DNA from: Cohnella sp. AR92
GTDB taxonomy: Bacteria > Bacillota > Bacilli > Paenibacillales > Paenibacillaceae
Length of the DNA: 64,000 nucleotides
Direction: 5' to 3'
NCBI RefSeq assembly: GCF_003990975.1
Contig: NZ_RZJR01000010.1
Location: forward strand, 62,001 to 126,000
Part shown: one piece after another, positions 17,209 through 26,609 of the stretch
Layout: every line of letters begins with the position of its first letter
Numbering within the stretch: the stretch's first letter is position 1
Notes under the pieces: model-generated
Database searches by the model: none
Told to the model about the DNA's origin: nothing
Seen by the model: the letters and a program-made list of their open reading frames with translations, nothing else
Made by a program: the position numbers and the translations under genes

Positions 17209-17979
17209 TCAGGCTTGCTTGAACCGGCTTCTATAATCCGTCGGGGTCATGCCGGTGAATTGTTTGAAGATCCGGCTGAAGTAATAGGGATCGGGGTATC
17301 CGACGACCTCTCCGATCTCCTTCACGGAGAGCTCCTTCGGCAGCGACAACAGGTGCTTCGCTTCGTTCATCCGAAGGGACATGATGTACCTGGAAGGCGA
17401 TTCGCCGGCGTATTTAAGGAAGATCTTGCTTAGATGCGGCGCGTTGACGTTATACTGCCTCGCGATATCTTCGAGGCTTAGCTCCCGGGCGTAGTTCGTC
17501 TTAATGAACTCGGCCACCGACTTGACGATCTCCTCTGCGGTATACTGCCGATTCGATAGCGGAATGGGGGACTTGATGGCGGATCTCTCCCCCGATATTC
17601 GAATTTTGAGCCGCGAGAGCAGGTCATCGAGGTCCTGTTTCTTAACCGGCTTAAGAAGATAGTCGAGGACGTTCATCTTGAGCGCTTGCTGGGCATAATC
17701 GAATTCGCTGTATCCGCTGATGATGACCTTTTTAACCGCCGGGTAATCCCGTTCGACGGCTTTGATTAAGCCGATGCCGTCCAGAACGGGCATATGAATA
17801 TCCGTTATGATGACGTCGGGAACTTGCACGTCGTTCACGAATCGGAGCGCGCTCTCCCCGTCGCCGGCGGCGAAGACAACCTGGAAGAAGGGGTCCGTCC
17901 TCTCTATCTGATGAACTAGCGTCCTTAATAGCAATGGCTCGTCTTCGGCGACAAGGACAGAGATCGGATTCATCTTCAT
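17209..17979 (-). CDS. YesN-type response regulator (REC + AraC)
   Basis: Response regulator of 256 residues. The ATG overlaps the stop of the sensor kinase gene in ATGA fashion (translational coupling); a TTG three codons upstream is less likely. The receiver domain (about 4-125) has the acidic pair AEDE, phospho-acceptor Asp60 in IITDIHMPVLDG, and Lys in LLKPVKKQDL. The AraC-type DNA-binding domain occupies about 155-256 (LEDIARQYNVNAPHLSKIFL, VKEIGEVVGYPDPYYFSRIF). It should activate the sugar transporter operon transcribed in the opposite direction upstream of the kinase gene. Confidence 0.93.
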   Translation of the reverse strand: MKMNPISVLVAEDEPLLLRTLVHQIERTDPFFQVVFAAGDGESALRFVNDVQVPDVIITDIHMPVLDGIGLIKAVERDYPAVKKVIISGYSEFDYAQQALKMNVLDYLLKPVKKQDLDDLLSRLKIRISGERSAIKSPIPLSNRQYTAEEIVKSVAEFIKTNYARELSLEDIARQYNVNAPHLSKIFLKYAGESPSRYIMSLRMNEAKHLLSLPKELSVKEIGEVVGYPDPYYFSRIFKQFTGMTPTDYRSRFKQA

Positions 17980-19841
17980 CAACCCCAATCGTTAGAAAGT
18001 AACGGGCCCCCGATGACGACGATGGCGCCGCGTTCCGGCAAGTTGCGGATCTCGAACAGCATCTCGCTGCCGTAGTGCAACTTGAGCCGAATGAACACAT
18101 TCAGAAGGCCCATTCCGTGCAGTCGAAGCGCGGGGAGCGCTCCGTTCCTCTCGATGTCGTCCACTTGCGAGTAGAAGCGGGTTATTTCTTGTTCTTCGAA
18201 GCCCGGGCCGTTATCCTTTACTTCGATGGTCCACCGGTTGCCTTCCATCGTTCCGCGAACGGAGATCTCCCACGGCGGACATGTTTTCGTGCCGTACTTT
18301 AACGCATTCTCGACCAGCGGTTGAATCATGATCTTCGGAATCCGGACGTTCTCGATCGAGTCGGGTAGGTCCATCCGGCAAGAGAGCATGTCCCCGTAAC
18401 GCAGCTTCATGCAAGTGAGATACATGTCGGTATAGTTGAGTTCCGTCTGGATATCGACCAGCGCGGTTTCGTCGGCGGCGATGTACCGCATCATGTCGGA
18501 TAAATTGTCGCACATGACAATGATCTGCTCATACATCTTCTCGTAGGCCATCGCGCTAATGGTTGCCAGCGAGTTGTATAGAAAATGAGGATTCATCTGC
18601 GATTGGAGCGCGGTCATCTTAGCCTGCAGTTCTTGCGTCCTAGCTAGCAGCAGCTGGTCGAAAGAGTCCTTTAGCCGGGCGTTCATCTTGACGAACGAAG
18701 CGTTAAGCCGGTCCCATTCGTTAAGACCGCTATTGAGCTCCGCAGCGGGTCCGGTCACGAGAGATTCAAGGCTCATCGATTTGACCGTTTTGTTCAGCTT
18801 GCTAAGCGGGCTCATGATTTTCTTGGATGCGAAATACGACAAGACGATCAGAAAGGCAAGAATAAAGAGCGTGACAAGAATCGCCAGGCGGGTAAAATGG
18901 TTGAGCGGGGCCAGCAGCGTCTTGTTGGAGATCATGACGGCGATGTTCCAGTCCGTTAGATCGGAATGCTTGAGCGTAAGGAGCACCTTGTCCTTGGTCT
19001 CGGGATCTTCGATATACGTGCGTTGATCGTACGGGAAATCGCCGGGCGAGCCACTGCGGATACGATCGACAATCTGACGGTCCTGTTCGGTGAATTTGTA
19101 GGGATAGATGATCTCGCCCGCATTGGAATAGATAATGACCTGTTCGAGCGAAGGGTTATTCTTGGCCAATTGATTAAACCCGCTGAACACTTTGTTGTAG
19201 CTCTGCTTAACCTCGACGATCCCCGTCGGCGTGTTGAATTTATCCGTGAAGTAGCGGAAAAGCGACAACGAGACGTTATTCGTCGGATTCGAGAATTCGC
19301 TTCCCGATTGCGTAAGAGACAATACTTTTTTCCTTTTATTCTTCATGACGGCATCGTACCAAGGCTGGCCGACGACGTTGATTTCCTTCTGGCTATTGTC
19401 GAAGCCGACGCCGATCGAAGTACCGGAGAAGAGGTGCAAGTATACCTGCTGCACCGGGTAGGAAGGACCGACCAAGGCAACCAAGATATCGTACAAGTCC
19501 GTATTCGGCTTCTTGATTCCGGTTACATTCTGTTCCGTCGAGGCTTCCGGCGGTTCTTCGGGGGCGGGTGCCTCGTATTCCGAGATGCGATCCGAGATCA
19601 AGTTGGAGTACAGGATGCTGACGGACACGGAGTCGAGCTTCTGCACCTCCAAATCCAATTGCGTCTGCAGCGAAGCGGACAGCTCGGAGATGGAGTTGAA
19701 GGCCTTTGTCTTGAGCAGGCTGGACGTCCACGAGTAGAACAGCACGAACAGGACCGTGATGCCGATGATAATAATCGATGAATAAGTGAGGAACAGAATC
19801 GAGCGAATGGAACGAGGTTTCCGTATCAAAGAATGGCTCAC
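17979..19841 (-). CDS. YesM-type sensor histidine kinase
   Basis: Membrane kinase of 620 residues with transmembrane helices at about 13-36 and 318-338 that enclose a sensor region of about 280 residues facing outside. A HAMP-like linker follows, then the His_kinase motif QMNPHFLYNSLATISAM (His419) and the ATPase boxes NALKYGTK and VKDNGPGFEE. This is the LytS/YesM class that pairs with AraC-type response regulators. It probably detects extracellular oligosaccharide, directly or through the ligand-bound binding protein encoded next to it. It is divergent from the binding-protein gene with 180 bp between them. Confidence 0.93.
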   Translation of the reverse strand: MSHSLIRKPRSIRSILFLTYSSIIIIGITVLFVLFYSWTSSLLKTKAFNSISELSASLQTQLDLEVQKLDSVSVSILYSNLISDRISEYEAPAPEEPPEASTEQNVTGIKKPNTDLYDILVALVGPSYPVQQVYLHLFSGTSIGVGFDNSQKEINVVGQPWYDAVMKNKRKKVLSLTQSGSEFSNPTNNVSLSLFRYFTDKFNTPTGIVEVKQSYNKVFSGFNQLAKNNPSLEQVIIYSNAGEIIYPYKFTEQDRQIVDRIRSGSPGDFPYDQRTYIEDPETKDKVLLTLKHSDLTDWNIAVMISNKTLLAPLNHFTRLAILVTLFILAFLIVLSYFASKKIMSPLSKLNKTVKSMSLESLVTGPAAELNSGLNEWDRLNASFVKMNARLKDSFDQLLLARTQELQAKMTALQSQMNPHFLYNSLATISAMAYEKMYEQIIVMCDNLSDMMRYIAADETALVDIQTELNYTDMYLTCMKLRYGDMLSCRMDLPDSIENVRIPKIMIQPLVENALKYGTKTCPPWEISVRGTMEGNRWTIEVKDNGPGFEEQEITRFYSQVDDIERNGALPALRLHGMGLLNVFIRLKLHYGSEMLFEIRNLPERGAIVVIGGPLLSNDWG

Positions 19842-20020
19842 CCGATCTCCGATTGGTTAATGGTTTCTCAATTGTGCAACTCGCGCGAAGAAGTTGTCAA
19901 CTCGGAAAAAAAGTACAACGAAACGCACAAACATCTGCATGGAGACGATGATAGCGCTTTACTATAATGAAGCTGAAACGATCTGAATGCGTTTTCAAAG
20001 ACGTTAAGGGGGAGCTAGCA

Positions 20021-21397
20021 ATGAAGAAAGCAGCGAGTTTGTTACTAACGGTTGGTCTGGCCGGAAGTTTGCTCAGCGGATGCGGGAACTCCAATGGGAA
20101 TAACGAAGCATCGCCGCAGAACACGAGCAAGGCTTCGGAGTCGAACGGACCAAGCGCGAGCGCTTCCGAAAGTTCCGCACCTCAGAAGAAGAACGTTACC
20201 TTGTCTTATCTGGCGAGCCAAGACTGGATCAAAGATCCGGAGATGAAGCTGGCCGAGCAGTTCGAGGAAAAAACGGGCATCCATATCGATTATCAAATCG
20301 TGCCTTCCGATCAGTACCTCAACGTACTAAAGGCGAAACTCGCCGCGGGCGAGGCGCCTGACATCTTCGGGGGCCAGAGCGGCAAGTTCGATCTGGGACC
20401 GCTGTACGATGTCGAGAACAATGCGGTAGACCTGTCGAATGAAGAATGGGTCAAACGCGAGGATCCTCTATTCGTCGAGCAGGCGACTTGGAAATCCAAA
20501 GTGTATGCGCTTACGATCTGGGATCCGAGCTATAGCTGGATCGTGGTCTACAACAAGAAGATTTTCCAGAACCTCGGTCTTAGCGTCCCGAAGAGTTATG
20601 ACGAATTCCTTAAAGCTTGCGAAGCGATCAAGGGCTCCGGCGTTACGCCGATCTACGAGCCGATCTCCGATGGCTGGCACCACGTTCTTTGGTTCCCTGA
20701 GCTAGGCGTCAGATACGAGGAGCAGGATCCCGGACTTGCCGATAAGCTGATTAACAATAAACAATCATTCGCCGATTCGGCGGTGCTCGAGCAATCGCTC
20801 AACCAATTCAACGAGCTGGTGCAGAAGGGCTACTTCGGCAGCAACGCGCTGTCCAATACGTACGCGGATACGGAGAAGAACATGGCCAGCGGCAAATACG
20901 CCATGACGGTGTATAATATCGGCCTGCCGTCTCAGATCGAGAAAGCCGTGTCGGGAAGCAGCGCGGCGGATTACGGATTCTTCCCGATTCCGCTCAACGA
21001 CAACCAAGACCTGAACGTCAATCCGGCGGCGCCAAGCAAGTTTATCTCGAGCACTTCCAAGCATATCGAAGAAGCGAAGCAATACTTCGAGTTCCTGACG
21101 GAGAAGAATAACCTTCAATTCTTCCTCGATAACGAGCCGAAGTTCACCGCGTTGAACTTCGGCGAGATTCCGGGGAAATACAACGACGAACAGAAAGCAT
21201 TCTTCGACACGTACGGGAAGAAGACGGGAACCGTCTATCAGACGGCAATCAACTACGTAAATCCGCAATGGATGGACATCGGCAAAGACATGGTCGCCAT
21301 GATCAGCAAGCAAATAACGGCCAAGGACGTCCTCAAGAATATCGACAAGAGACGCGCGCAGCAAGCCAAGACCGCGGAAGATCCGAATTGGAAGTAA
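20021..21397 (+). CDS. Sugar ABC transporter substrate-binding lipoprotein
   Basis: Lipoprotein of 458 residues. The ATG at 20021 has AAGGGGGAG 6 nt before it and gives a proper signal peptide (MKKAASLLLTVGLAGSLLSG) with the lipobox LLSGC; the longer frame has no such site. A Ser/Asn-rich tether leads to an extracellular solute-binding family 1 fold (SYLASQDWIKDPEMKLAEQF). A TATAAT box at 19963-19968 without a good -35 box suggests an activator-dependent promoter, which fits control by the divergent YesMN pair. It supplies oligosaccharide to the two permeases encoded downstream. No ATPase gene is present; a shared MsmX-like ATPase elsewhere is usual for such systems. Confidence 0.93.
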   Translation: MKKAASLLLTVGLAGSLLSGCGNSNGNNEASPQNTSKASESNGPSASASESSAPQKKNVTLSYLASQDWIKDPEMKLAEQFEEKTGIHIDYQIVPSDQYLNVLKAKLAAGEAPDIFGGQSGKFDLGPLYDVENNAVDLSNEEWVKREDPLFVEQATWKSKVYALTIWDPSYSWIVVYNKKIFQNLGLSVPKSYDEFLKACEAIKGSGVTPIYEPISDGWHHVLWFPELGVRYEEQDPGLADKLINNKQSFADSAVLEQSLNQFNELVQKGYFGSNALSNTYADTEKNMASGKYAMTVYNIGLPSQIEKAVSGSSAADYGFFPIPLNDNQDLNVNPAAPSKFISSTSKHIEEAKQYFEFLTEKNNLQFFLDNEPKFTALNFGEIPGKYNDEQKAFFDTYGKKTGTVYQTAINYVNPQWMDIGKDMVAMISKQITAKDVLKNIDKRRAQQAKTAEDPNWK

Positions 21398-21421
21398 TTC
21401 GATAAGCATCGCGACGGACGG

Positions 21422-21453
21422 GGCCCGAACGGATTGTTCATTAGTTTCGGGCC
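21422..21453 (+). terminator. Stem-loop between binding-protein and permease genes
   Basis: Stem GGCCCGAA / TTCGGGCC with a 16-nt loop and no T-run. It may stabilise or partly terminate the transcript so that the binding protein is made in excess over the permeases. Confidence 0.5.
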
Positions 21454-21493
21454 TTGTCTCGTCGAACGCCAGAACAAGAACGGGGAATGAATC

Positions 21494-22366
21494 ATGACTA
21501 GGCGAATGTATCCTTTTTATTTTATCGTCGTCGCTTTGGGCCTCTATGTCGTATTCGCAGTCGTTCCCAGTCTTATGGGGTTGTACCTGTCCTTAACTGA
21601 TTGGAATAGCTTCTCCAAAGCCGTTCACTTCATCGGATTCGACAACTTTAGAACGATCTTCTCTTCCGAGGAGAATTACTTGCACGGCATTAAGAATACG
21701 GTCGTCTTCACGGTCGCAACCATTGTTCTGAAGACGGCCATCGGGCTGCTGCTGGCGGTCCTTGTGAATAAAGGAATCCGATTCAGAAGCTTCCACCGCG
21801 TCATCATCTTCATGCCTTCGATCGTACCGATGCTCGTCGTCGGAATCATTTTCAAATCGATCTTCAATCCGGAGTATGGATTGATTAACGAGGCGCTAAG
21901 AGCGATCGGACTGGATCAATGGACTCAGCATTGGCTTACCGACATTCAGTGGGCATTCAAATCGATCATCGCAGTCGACGTCTGGAAAGGCGCAGGCTAC
22001 ATCATGGTCATCTTGCTTGCGGGTCTGCAGGCGATCTCCCATTCTTATTACGAAGCAGCCGATATTGACGGGGCGGGCGCTTGGATGAAGTTCAAGGCGA
22101 TCACCTTGCCGTTGCTAATGCCGGCATTGACCGTTACGACGGTGCTCAACCTTCTATACGGCTTAAAGATCTTCGATACGGTGTACGTCCTCACGAACGG
22201 AGGGCCGGGTTATGCCACGGAAGTTGTCTATACGCAGGTGTTCAGTCAGTTTTCTCTTGGAAGCTACGGTGTAGGAACGGCCTTGATTACCGTCCTGTTT
22301 ATCATCATGGCGGCTCTAGGTTACTTCGCGGTTAAGCTTATGTCCAGAGAGGAACAGAACGGATGA
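21494..22366 (+). CDS. Sugar ABC transporter permease (MalF/LacF type)
   Basis: Inner-membrane permease of 290 residues with six hydrophobic segments. The EAA loop that contacts the ATPase is EAADIDGAGAWMKFKAITLP, and the N-terminus has the usual PSLMGLYLSLTDWNSF periplasmic-loop entry. It overlaps the next permease gene by 4 bp, so the two are translationally coupled. It forms the channel with that partner for the sugar delivered by the lipoprotein encoded upstream. Confidence 0.93.
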   Translation: MTRRMYPFYFIVVALGLYVVFAVVPSLMGLYLSLTDWNSFSKAVHFIGFDNFRTIFSSEENYLHGIKNTVVFTVATIVLKTAIGLLLAVLVNKGIRFRSFHRVIIFMPSIVPMLVVGIIFKSIFNPEYGLINEALRAIGLDQWTQHWLTDIQWAFKSIIAVDVWKGAGYIMVILLAGLQAISHSYYEAADIDGAGAWMKFKAITLPLLMPALTVTTVLNLLYGLKIFDTVYVLTNGGPGYATEVVYTQVFSQFSLGSYGVGTALITVLFIIMAALGYFAVKLMSREEQNG

Positions 22367-23187
22367 GCCCTAACAAACGAATGAAAGCTGTCCTATCGAA
22401 TATCGTGATTTGGATGATCAGCCTGCTCGCCGTCATCCCGATCTTATTAATAGTCGTTAACGCGGTCAAATCAGGGTCGGAAGCGACCTCCATGTCGTTC
22501 AAGCTTCCGCATTCCTTCGAATTCGGCAATTTCTCCACCGTCATCGAGAAAGGGAAGCTCGGCCAATCCTTCCTGAACAGCTTGGTGTATTCCGGCATTG
22601 CGTCGGGTCTGTGCATTCTGTTCTCCGCCATGGCGGCCTACGTCCTGTCGCGAAACAAGTCGCGCCTCAATCGCTTCCTGTACCTGTTCCTTATTCTAGG
22701 CATCGCGCTGCCGATCAACTACTTCACGCTGATCGATGTCATGAAGTGGTCGCAGCTGATCAATACGCGCGCGGGCATCATCGTCTTGTACATGGTCACG
22801 CAAATTCCGTTCAGCGTGTTTATCCTGTACGGGTTCATCGGAGGCGTGCCGAAGGAGCTCGACGAGGCGGGGGTTATCGATGGCTGCGGTCCGAAGCGAT
22901 TGTTCTTCTCCATCATCTTCCCCATGCTGCAGCCCGCGGCGGTGACGGTATTCATTCTCTCCTTCCTTAATACGTGGAACGAGTTTTTGCTGCCGCTCTA
23001 TTATTTGAACAGCGCGGACAAGTGGCCGATGACCCTTGCCGTCTATAATTTCTTCGGCCAGTTCCAGCAATCGTGGAATTTGGTCAGCGCGGACATTATT
23101 CTGACGATCTTGCCCGTTATTATCATCTACTTGCTCGGCCAGCGATTCATTATCGCGGGCATGACCAGCGGATCCGTAAAAGGGTAA
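22363..23187 (+). CDS. Sugar ABC transporter permease (MalG/LacG type)
   Basis: Permease of 274 residues with six transmembrane helices. The EAA loop reads ELDEAGVIDGCGPKRLFFSI, and the C-terminus ends in IIAGMTSGSVKG, the standard ending of carbohydrate-uptake type 1 permeases. It lies 18 bp upstream of the GH31 gene, so uptake and cleavage of the imported sugar are on one transcript. Confidence 0.93.
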   Translation: MSPNKRMKAVLSNIVIWMISLLAVIPILLIVVNAVKSGSEATSMSFKLPHSFEFGNFSTVIEKGKLGQSFLNSLVYSGIASGLCILFSAMAAYVLSRNKSRLNRFLYLFLILGIALPINYFTLIDVMKWSQLINTRAGIIVLYMVTQIPFSVFILYGFIGGVPKELDEAGVIDGCGPKRLFFSIIFPMLQPAAVTVFILSFLNTWNEFLLPLYYLNSADKWPMTLAVYNFFGQFQQSWNLVSADIILTILPVIIIYLLGQRFIIAGMTSGSVKG

Positions 23188-23205
23188 CGCGGAGAGAGGG
23201 ATACG

Positions 23206-25623
23206 ATGCCAATCATTCAGCATAGCGCGGCGCCCGAAGGCCTTGTTCTGGAGACGTCGGATGGGAAAATGAGCTTGACTCCCTATTCGGACGCGATCGT
23301 GCGCATTCGGTATACGAGAGAGCCGGAGTTTAGCCAACAAGAAAGCTTTATGATCGTACAGGGGCTGCAAGCCCCCGCCTCCTACGAGGTTGATGAAACG
23401 GCCGATATCCTGGTTTTCCGCACGGCTAAGATCGAAGTGCGGATCGATAAGCGCACGTGCGCGTTCGCTTATTACGATTCGGACGGCCGGTTGTTGACCA
23501 GAGAGCCTTCCCGCGGCGGGAAGACGCTCGTGCCGGTCGACGTCTCCGTGTCGGTGTTCGACGAGACCGCCCAGATCGAAACGGGGCAAGGCGCGGACGG
23601 TCTGCGGGTAAGGGCGGATCATATCCGGAAGGAAGTCGACCGCCAAGCCTACAAGACGAAGCTCGAGTTCGAGTGGGCCGAAGGAGAGGCGCTGTACGGC
23701 CTCGGATCCCACGAGGAGGGCATGTTCAACCTGCGAGGGCAGCACCAATATCTCTATCAGCAGAACATGAAGGCGGTCGTTCCCGTCCTTGTATCGACGC
23801 GGGGATACGGCGTCCTGATCGACAGTTATTCGTACATGTCGTTCCATGACGATGCTTTCGGGTCTTACCTGTCGACGGACGTGGACGACGAGTTGGATTA
23901 CTATATCCTCTACGGTCCCGAGCTGGACGACATCGTCGGAGGCATCCGGAGCCTGACGGGCAAGGCGCCGATGCTGCCTAGATGGGCCTACGGCTACGTG
24001 CAATCCAAGGAACGGTATGCATCGCAAGAGGAATTGGTCGAGACCGTCCGCGAATACCGCGAGCGAGATCTGCCTCTCGATTGCATCGTGTTGGATTGGA
24101 AGTCCTGGACGGGCGAGCTGTGGGGACAGAAGACGCTTGACCCGGAGCGGTTCCCGAATCCGGGGCGGATGATGAACGAGCTGCATGGCATGGATGCTCG
24201 TCTCATGGTGTCCATCTGGCCGATCATGAATCCGGACAGCGACAATCACAGGGAGATGGCGGAGCAAGGCGGACTGCTCGGCAATCGGGCTACCTATGAC
24301 GCCTTCTCGGACAGCGCGAGAAATCTTTATTGGAAGCAAGCGTACGACGGCTTGTTCTCCCATGGCGTCGACGCTTGGTGGTGCGATTGCACGGAGCCGT
24401 TCGAAGCGGATTGGCAAGGAGCGGTTAAGCCCGATCCGGAAGAGCGGATGCGCATCAATACTGAAGAAGCGAAGCGTTACCTGGATCCCGAGTTCATCAA
24501 CGCGTATTCGCTCCTTCATTCCCGCGGCATCTACGAGGGGCAGCGCCAAGCGACGGATAGCAAGCGGGTCGTGAATCTGACCCGTTCGGCCTACGCGGGG
24601 CAGCATCGGTACGGCACGATCACTTGGTCGGGCGACATCTCCGCGAACTGGGAGACGATGCGCAAGCAAATCCCCGACGGCCTGAATTTCTGCGCGACGG
24701 GTTCTCCTTATTGGACGTTGGACATCGGCGGTTTCTTCGTTCAGAATAAGCCGGATCTATGGTTCTGGAGCGGGGATTACGATGACGGCGTGCAGGACCT
24801 GGGATATCGGGAGCTGTACACCAGATGGTTCCAATACGGCGCTTTCCTGCCTATGTTCCGCTCGCACGGAACGGATACGCCGCGCGAGATATGGCGCTTC
24901 GGCGAGCCGGGCGAGCCGTTCTACGAGACGCTGTCGACCTTCCTGCGCCTGAGATACAAGCTTCTGCCGTACATCTATTCTCTTGCCGCGCGCGTTTATT
25001 CGGACGATTACACGCTGATGCGGGCTCTGCCGTTCGACTTCCGCCGCGATCCGAACGTGTACGACATTCGGGATCAGTACATGTTCGGTCCGGCCTTCCT
25101 CGTGAACCCGGTTACCGAGCCGATGTATTACGAAGCCGAATCCAAGCCGATCGTCGGCTCCAAGAAATCCCGGAGCGTCTACCTGCCGCAAGGCTCGTCC
25201 TGGCACGATCTCTGGAACGGCGACGTATTCGAGGGAGGGCAAACGATCGAAGCCGACGCTCCATTGGAGCGGATACCGGTCTACGTCCGTTCGGGCTCGA
25301 TCGTCCCGATGGCCGAGCAGCTTCAATTCGCGGGCGATCGCACAGACGATACTCTGTACGTTCGGATCTATGCGGGACAGGATGGTTCCTTCGACTATTA
25401 TGAGGACGAGGGCGACGGCTATCGCTACGAGCAAGGAAGCTATGCCGTCATGCGAATGCGTTGGGACGATCGGAGCCGGACGTTCGCCGTAGATCGCAGA
25501 GAGGGGGAGTATCCGGGGATGAACAAGCAGCGGGATCTGACCGTCGTGCTGATGGAGCCTCGGAAGAATCCTCAGGAGAGAAGCTTCCGATACACGGGAG
25601 AACCCGTCGAGATTTCGTTCTGA
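23206..25623 (+). CDS. GH31 alpha-glycosidase (alpha-xylosidase or alpha-glucosidase type)
   Basis: Intracellular glycosidase of 805 residues without a signal peptide. An N-terminal beta-sandwich (about 1-240) precedes the GH31 barrel, which has PRWAYGYVQSKERYASQEEL, the nucleophile Asp394 in DAWWCDCTEPFEADW and a probable acid/base Asp477 in TWSGDISANWETM. C-terminal beta domains finish the protein. The nucleophile motif WWCDCTEP differs from the common WWLDSSEP. The family cleaves alpha-linked glucose, xylose or galactose from non-reducing ends. Beside an L-fucose-type pathway, trimming of fucosylated xyloglucan fragments is an attractive inference, but no fucosidase is in the window. Confidence 0.88.
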   Translation: MPIIQHSAAPEGLVLETSDGKMSLTPYSDAIVRIRYTREPEFSQQESFMIVQGLQAPASYEVDETADILVFRTAKIEVRIDKRTCAFAYYDSDGRLLTREPSRGGKTLVPVDVSVSVFDETAQIETGQGADGLRVRADHIRKEVDRQAYKTKLEFEWAEGEALYGLGSHEEGMFNLRGQHQYLYQQNMKAVVPVLVSTRGYGVLIDSYSYMSFHDDAFGSYLSTDVDDELDYYILYGPELDDIVGGIRSLTGKAPMLPRWAYGYVQSKERYASQEELVETVREYRERDLPLDCIVLDWKSWTGELWGQKTLDPERFPNPGRMMNELHGMDARLMVSIWPIMNPDSDNHREMAEQGGLLGNRATYDAFSDSARNLYWKQAYDGLFSHGVDAWWCDCTEPFEADWQGAVKPDPEERMRINTEEAKRYLDPEFINAYSLLHSRGIYEGQRQATDSKRVVNLTRSAYAGQHRYGTITWSGDISANWETMRKQIPDGLNFCATGSPYWTLDIGGFFVQNKPDLWFWSGDYDDGVQDLGYRELYTRWFQYGAFLPMFRSHGTDTPREIWRFGEPGEPFYETLSTFLRLRYKLLPYIYSLAARVYSDDYTLMRALPFDFRRDPNVYDIRDQYMFGPAFLVNPVTEPMYYEAESKPIVGSKKSRSVYLPQGSSWHDLWNGDVFEGGQTIEADAPLERIPVYVRSGSIVPMAEQLQFAGDRTDDTLYVRIYAGQDGSFDYYEDEGDGYRYEQGSYAVMRMRWDDRSRTFAVDRREGEYPGMNKQRDLTVVLMEPRKNPQERSFRYTGEPVEISF

Positions 25624-25630
25624 AGCGTCA

Positions 25631-25674
25631 AGCAGCTGTATCAGAGAATCCCTCTGCGACAGCTGCTTTTTTTG
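25631..25674 (+). terminator. Terminator after GH31 gene
   Basis: Stem AGCAGCTGT / ACAGCTGCT followed by TTTTTTT. Confidence 0.85.
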
Positions 25675-25741
25675 ATACTTACGATTGTTCGAGAGGTATT
25701 GTATTGTTAAGTATATTAATGGAAATCGGGAGGGCTGGAAG

Positions 25742-26578
25742 ATGACGGGGAAGATAGGCCTGGTTACAGGGGCTAATTCAGGGATCGGATTCGCGACTGC
25801 CGAAGGGTTGGCTAAGCAAGGGGCGCGAGTCGTTATGGTAAGCAGGGACGCCGAGCGCGGGGAGGAAGCCCGACGGCAGCTTGTTCGGCGTACAGGCAAT
25901 GCGAATATCGATCTCCTTGTCGCCGATTTGTCGTCGCAACAAGAGATTAGACGCCTAGCCCGGCAATTCGAAGAGCGGTACGATAAACTGGATGTGCTGG
26001 TCAACAATGCCGGGGGCGTGTTCGCCAAGAAGGAAATGAGCGCAGACGGCTATGAGATGACGTTCGCCGTCAATTACCTGGCCCCCTTCCTGCTGACGCA
26101 CCTCCTGCTCGATCGTTTGAAAGCGTCCGGCGCCGGCCGAATCGTGAACGTGGCTTCCATCATGCAAGCCAAGCGCTTCCAGCCGGATGAATCGGCGCAG
26201 CCCCGGCGATATTCAAGCATGACGGCCTATAAAGAAGCGAAAGTAGCCGTTCTGATGATGACTTATACCCTTGCCGAACGGCTGGCGGGAAGCGGGATTA
26301 CCGTCAATGCGCTTCATCCTGGAGTCATCTACACGCCTCAATCCGCAAGGATGGCTCCGGCTTTCGCAAGACCGCTAATGAAGCTGTTCATGAGTACGCC
26401 CGAACAGGGGGCTCGCATGTCCCTATACATGGCGTCTTCGCCGGATATGAATTCGGTAAGCGGGAAATTTTATGCGAAAGGACAAGCCCGGCGTACGGTT
26501 CCGGTGTCCTACGACTCCAAGCTCCAGGAGGAATTGTATAACAAGAGCATTCGGTGGGCGGGATTAACTTTAAATTGA
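25742..26578 (+). CDS. Short-chain dehydrogenase/reductase (retinol-dehydrogenase-like)
   Basis: NAD(P)-dependent oxidoreductase of 278 residues. The ATG at 25742 has GGGAGG 8 nt upstream and starts directly at the Rossmann strand KIGLVTGANSGIG; the longer frame has no ribosome site. Other motifs are NNAG (VLVNNAGG), the catalytic Ser region NVASIM and TAYKEAK in place of the usual YxxSK (Tyr and Lys kept). Its substrate is unknown; many members of this branch act on carbonyl or lipid-like compounds. It directly precedes a MarR operator and gene, which suggests a link to that small stress-type module. Confidence 0.87.
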   Translation: MTGKIGLVTGANSGIGFATAEGLAKQGARVVMVSRDAERGEEARRQLVRRTGNANIDLLVADLSSQQEIRRLARQFEERYDKLDVLVNNAGGVFAKKEMSADGYEMTFAVNYLAPFLLTHLLLDRLKASGAGRIVNVASIMQAKRFQPDESAQPRRYSSMTAYKEAKVAVLMMTYTLAERLAGSGITVNALHPGVIYTPQSARMAPAFARPLMKLFMSTPEQGARMSLYMASSPDMNSVSGKFYAKGQARRTVPVSYDSKLQEELYNKSIRWAGLTLN

Positions 26579-26580
26579 CA

Positions 26581-26600
26581 ATGGTTTGATATCAAACCAT
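26581..26600. promoter_or_regulatory. Perfect 20-bp palindrome, probable MarR operator 1
   Basis: ATGGTTTGATATCAAACCAT is its own reverse complement. It lies 9 bp before the marR-like start codon and 2 bp after the SDR stop codon. A related site precedes the hydrolase gene. Confidence 0.7.
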
Positions 26601-26609
26601 AATGGGGTT

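Noticed and set aside
22696-24669. 657-residue open frame on the minus strand
   Set aside because: It lies opposite the GH31 and permease genes, has Arg/His/Val-rich composition typical of antisense frames in GC-rich DNA and no ribosome site.
24757-26028. 423-residue open frame on the minus strand
   Set aside because: It runs antisense across the end of the GH31 gene, the terminator and the SDR gene, with no recognisable domain.
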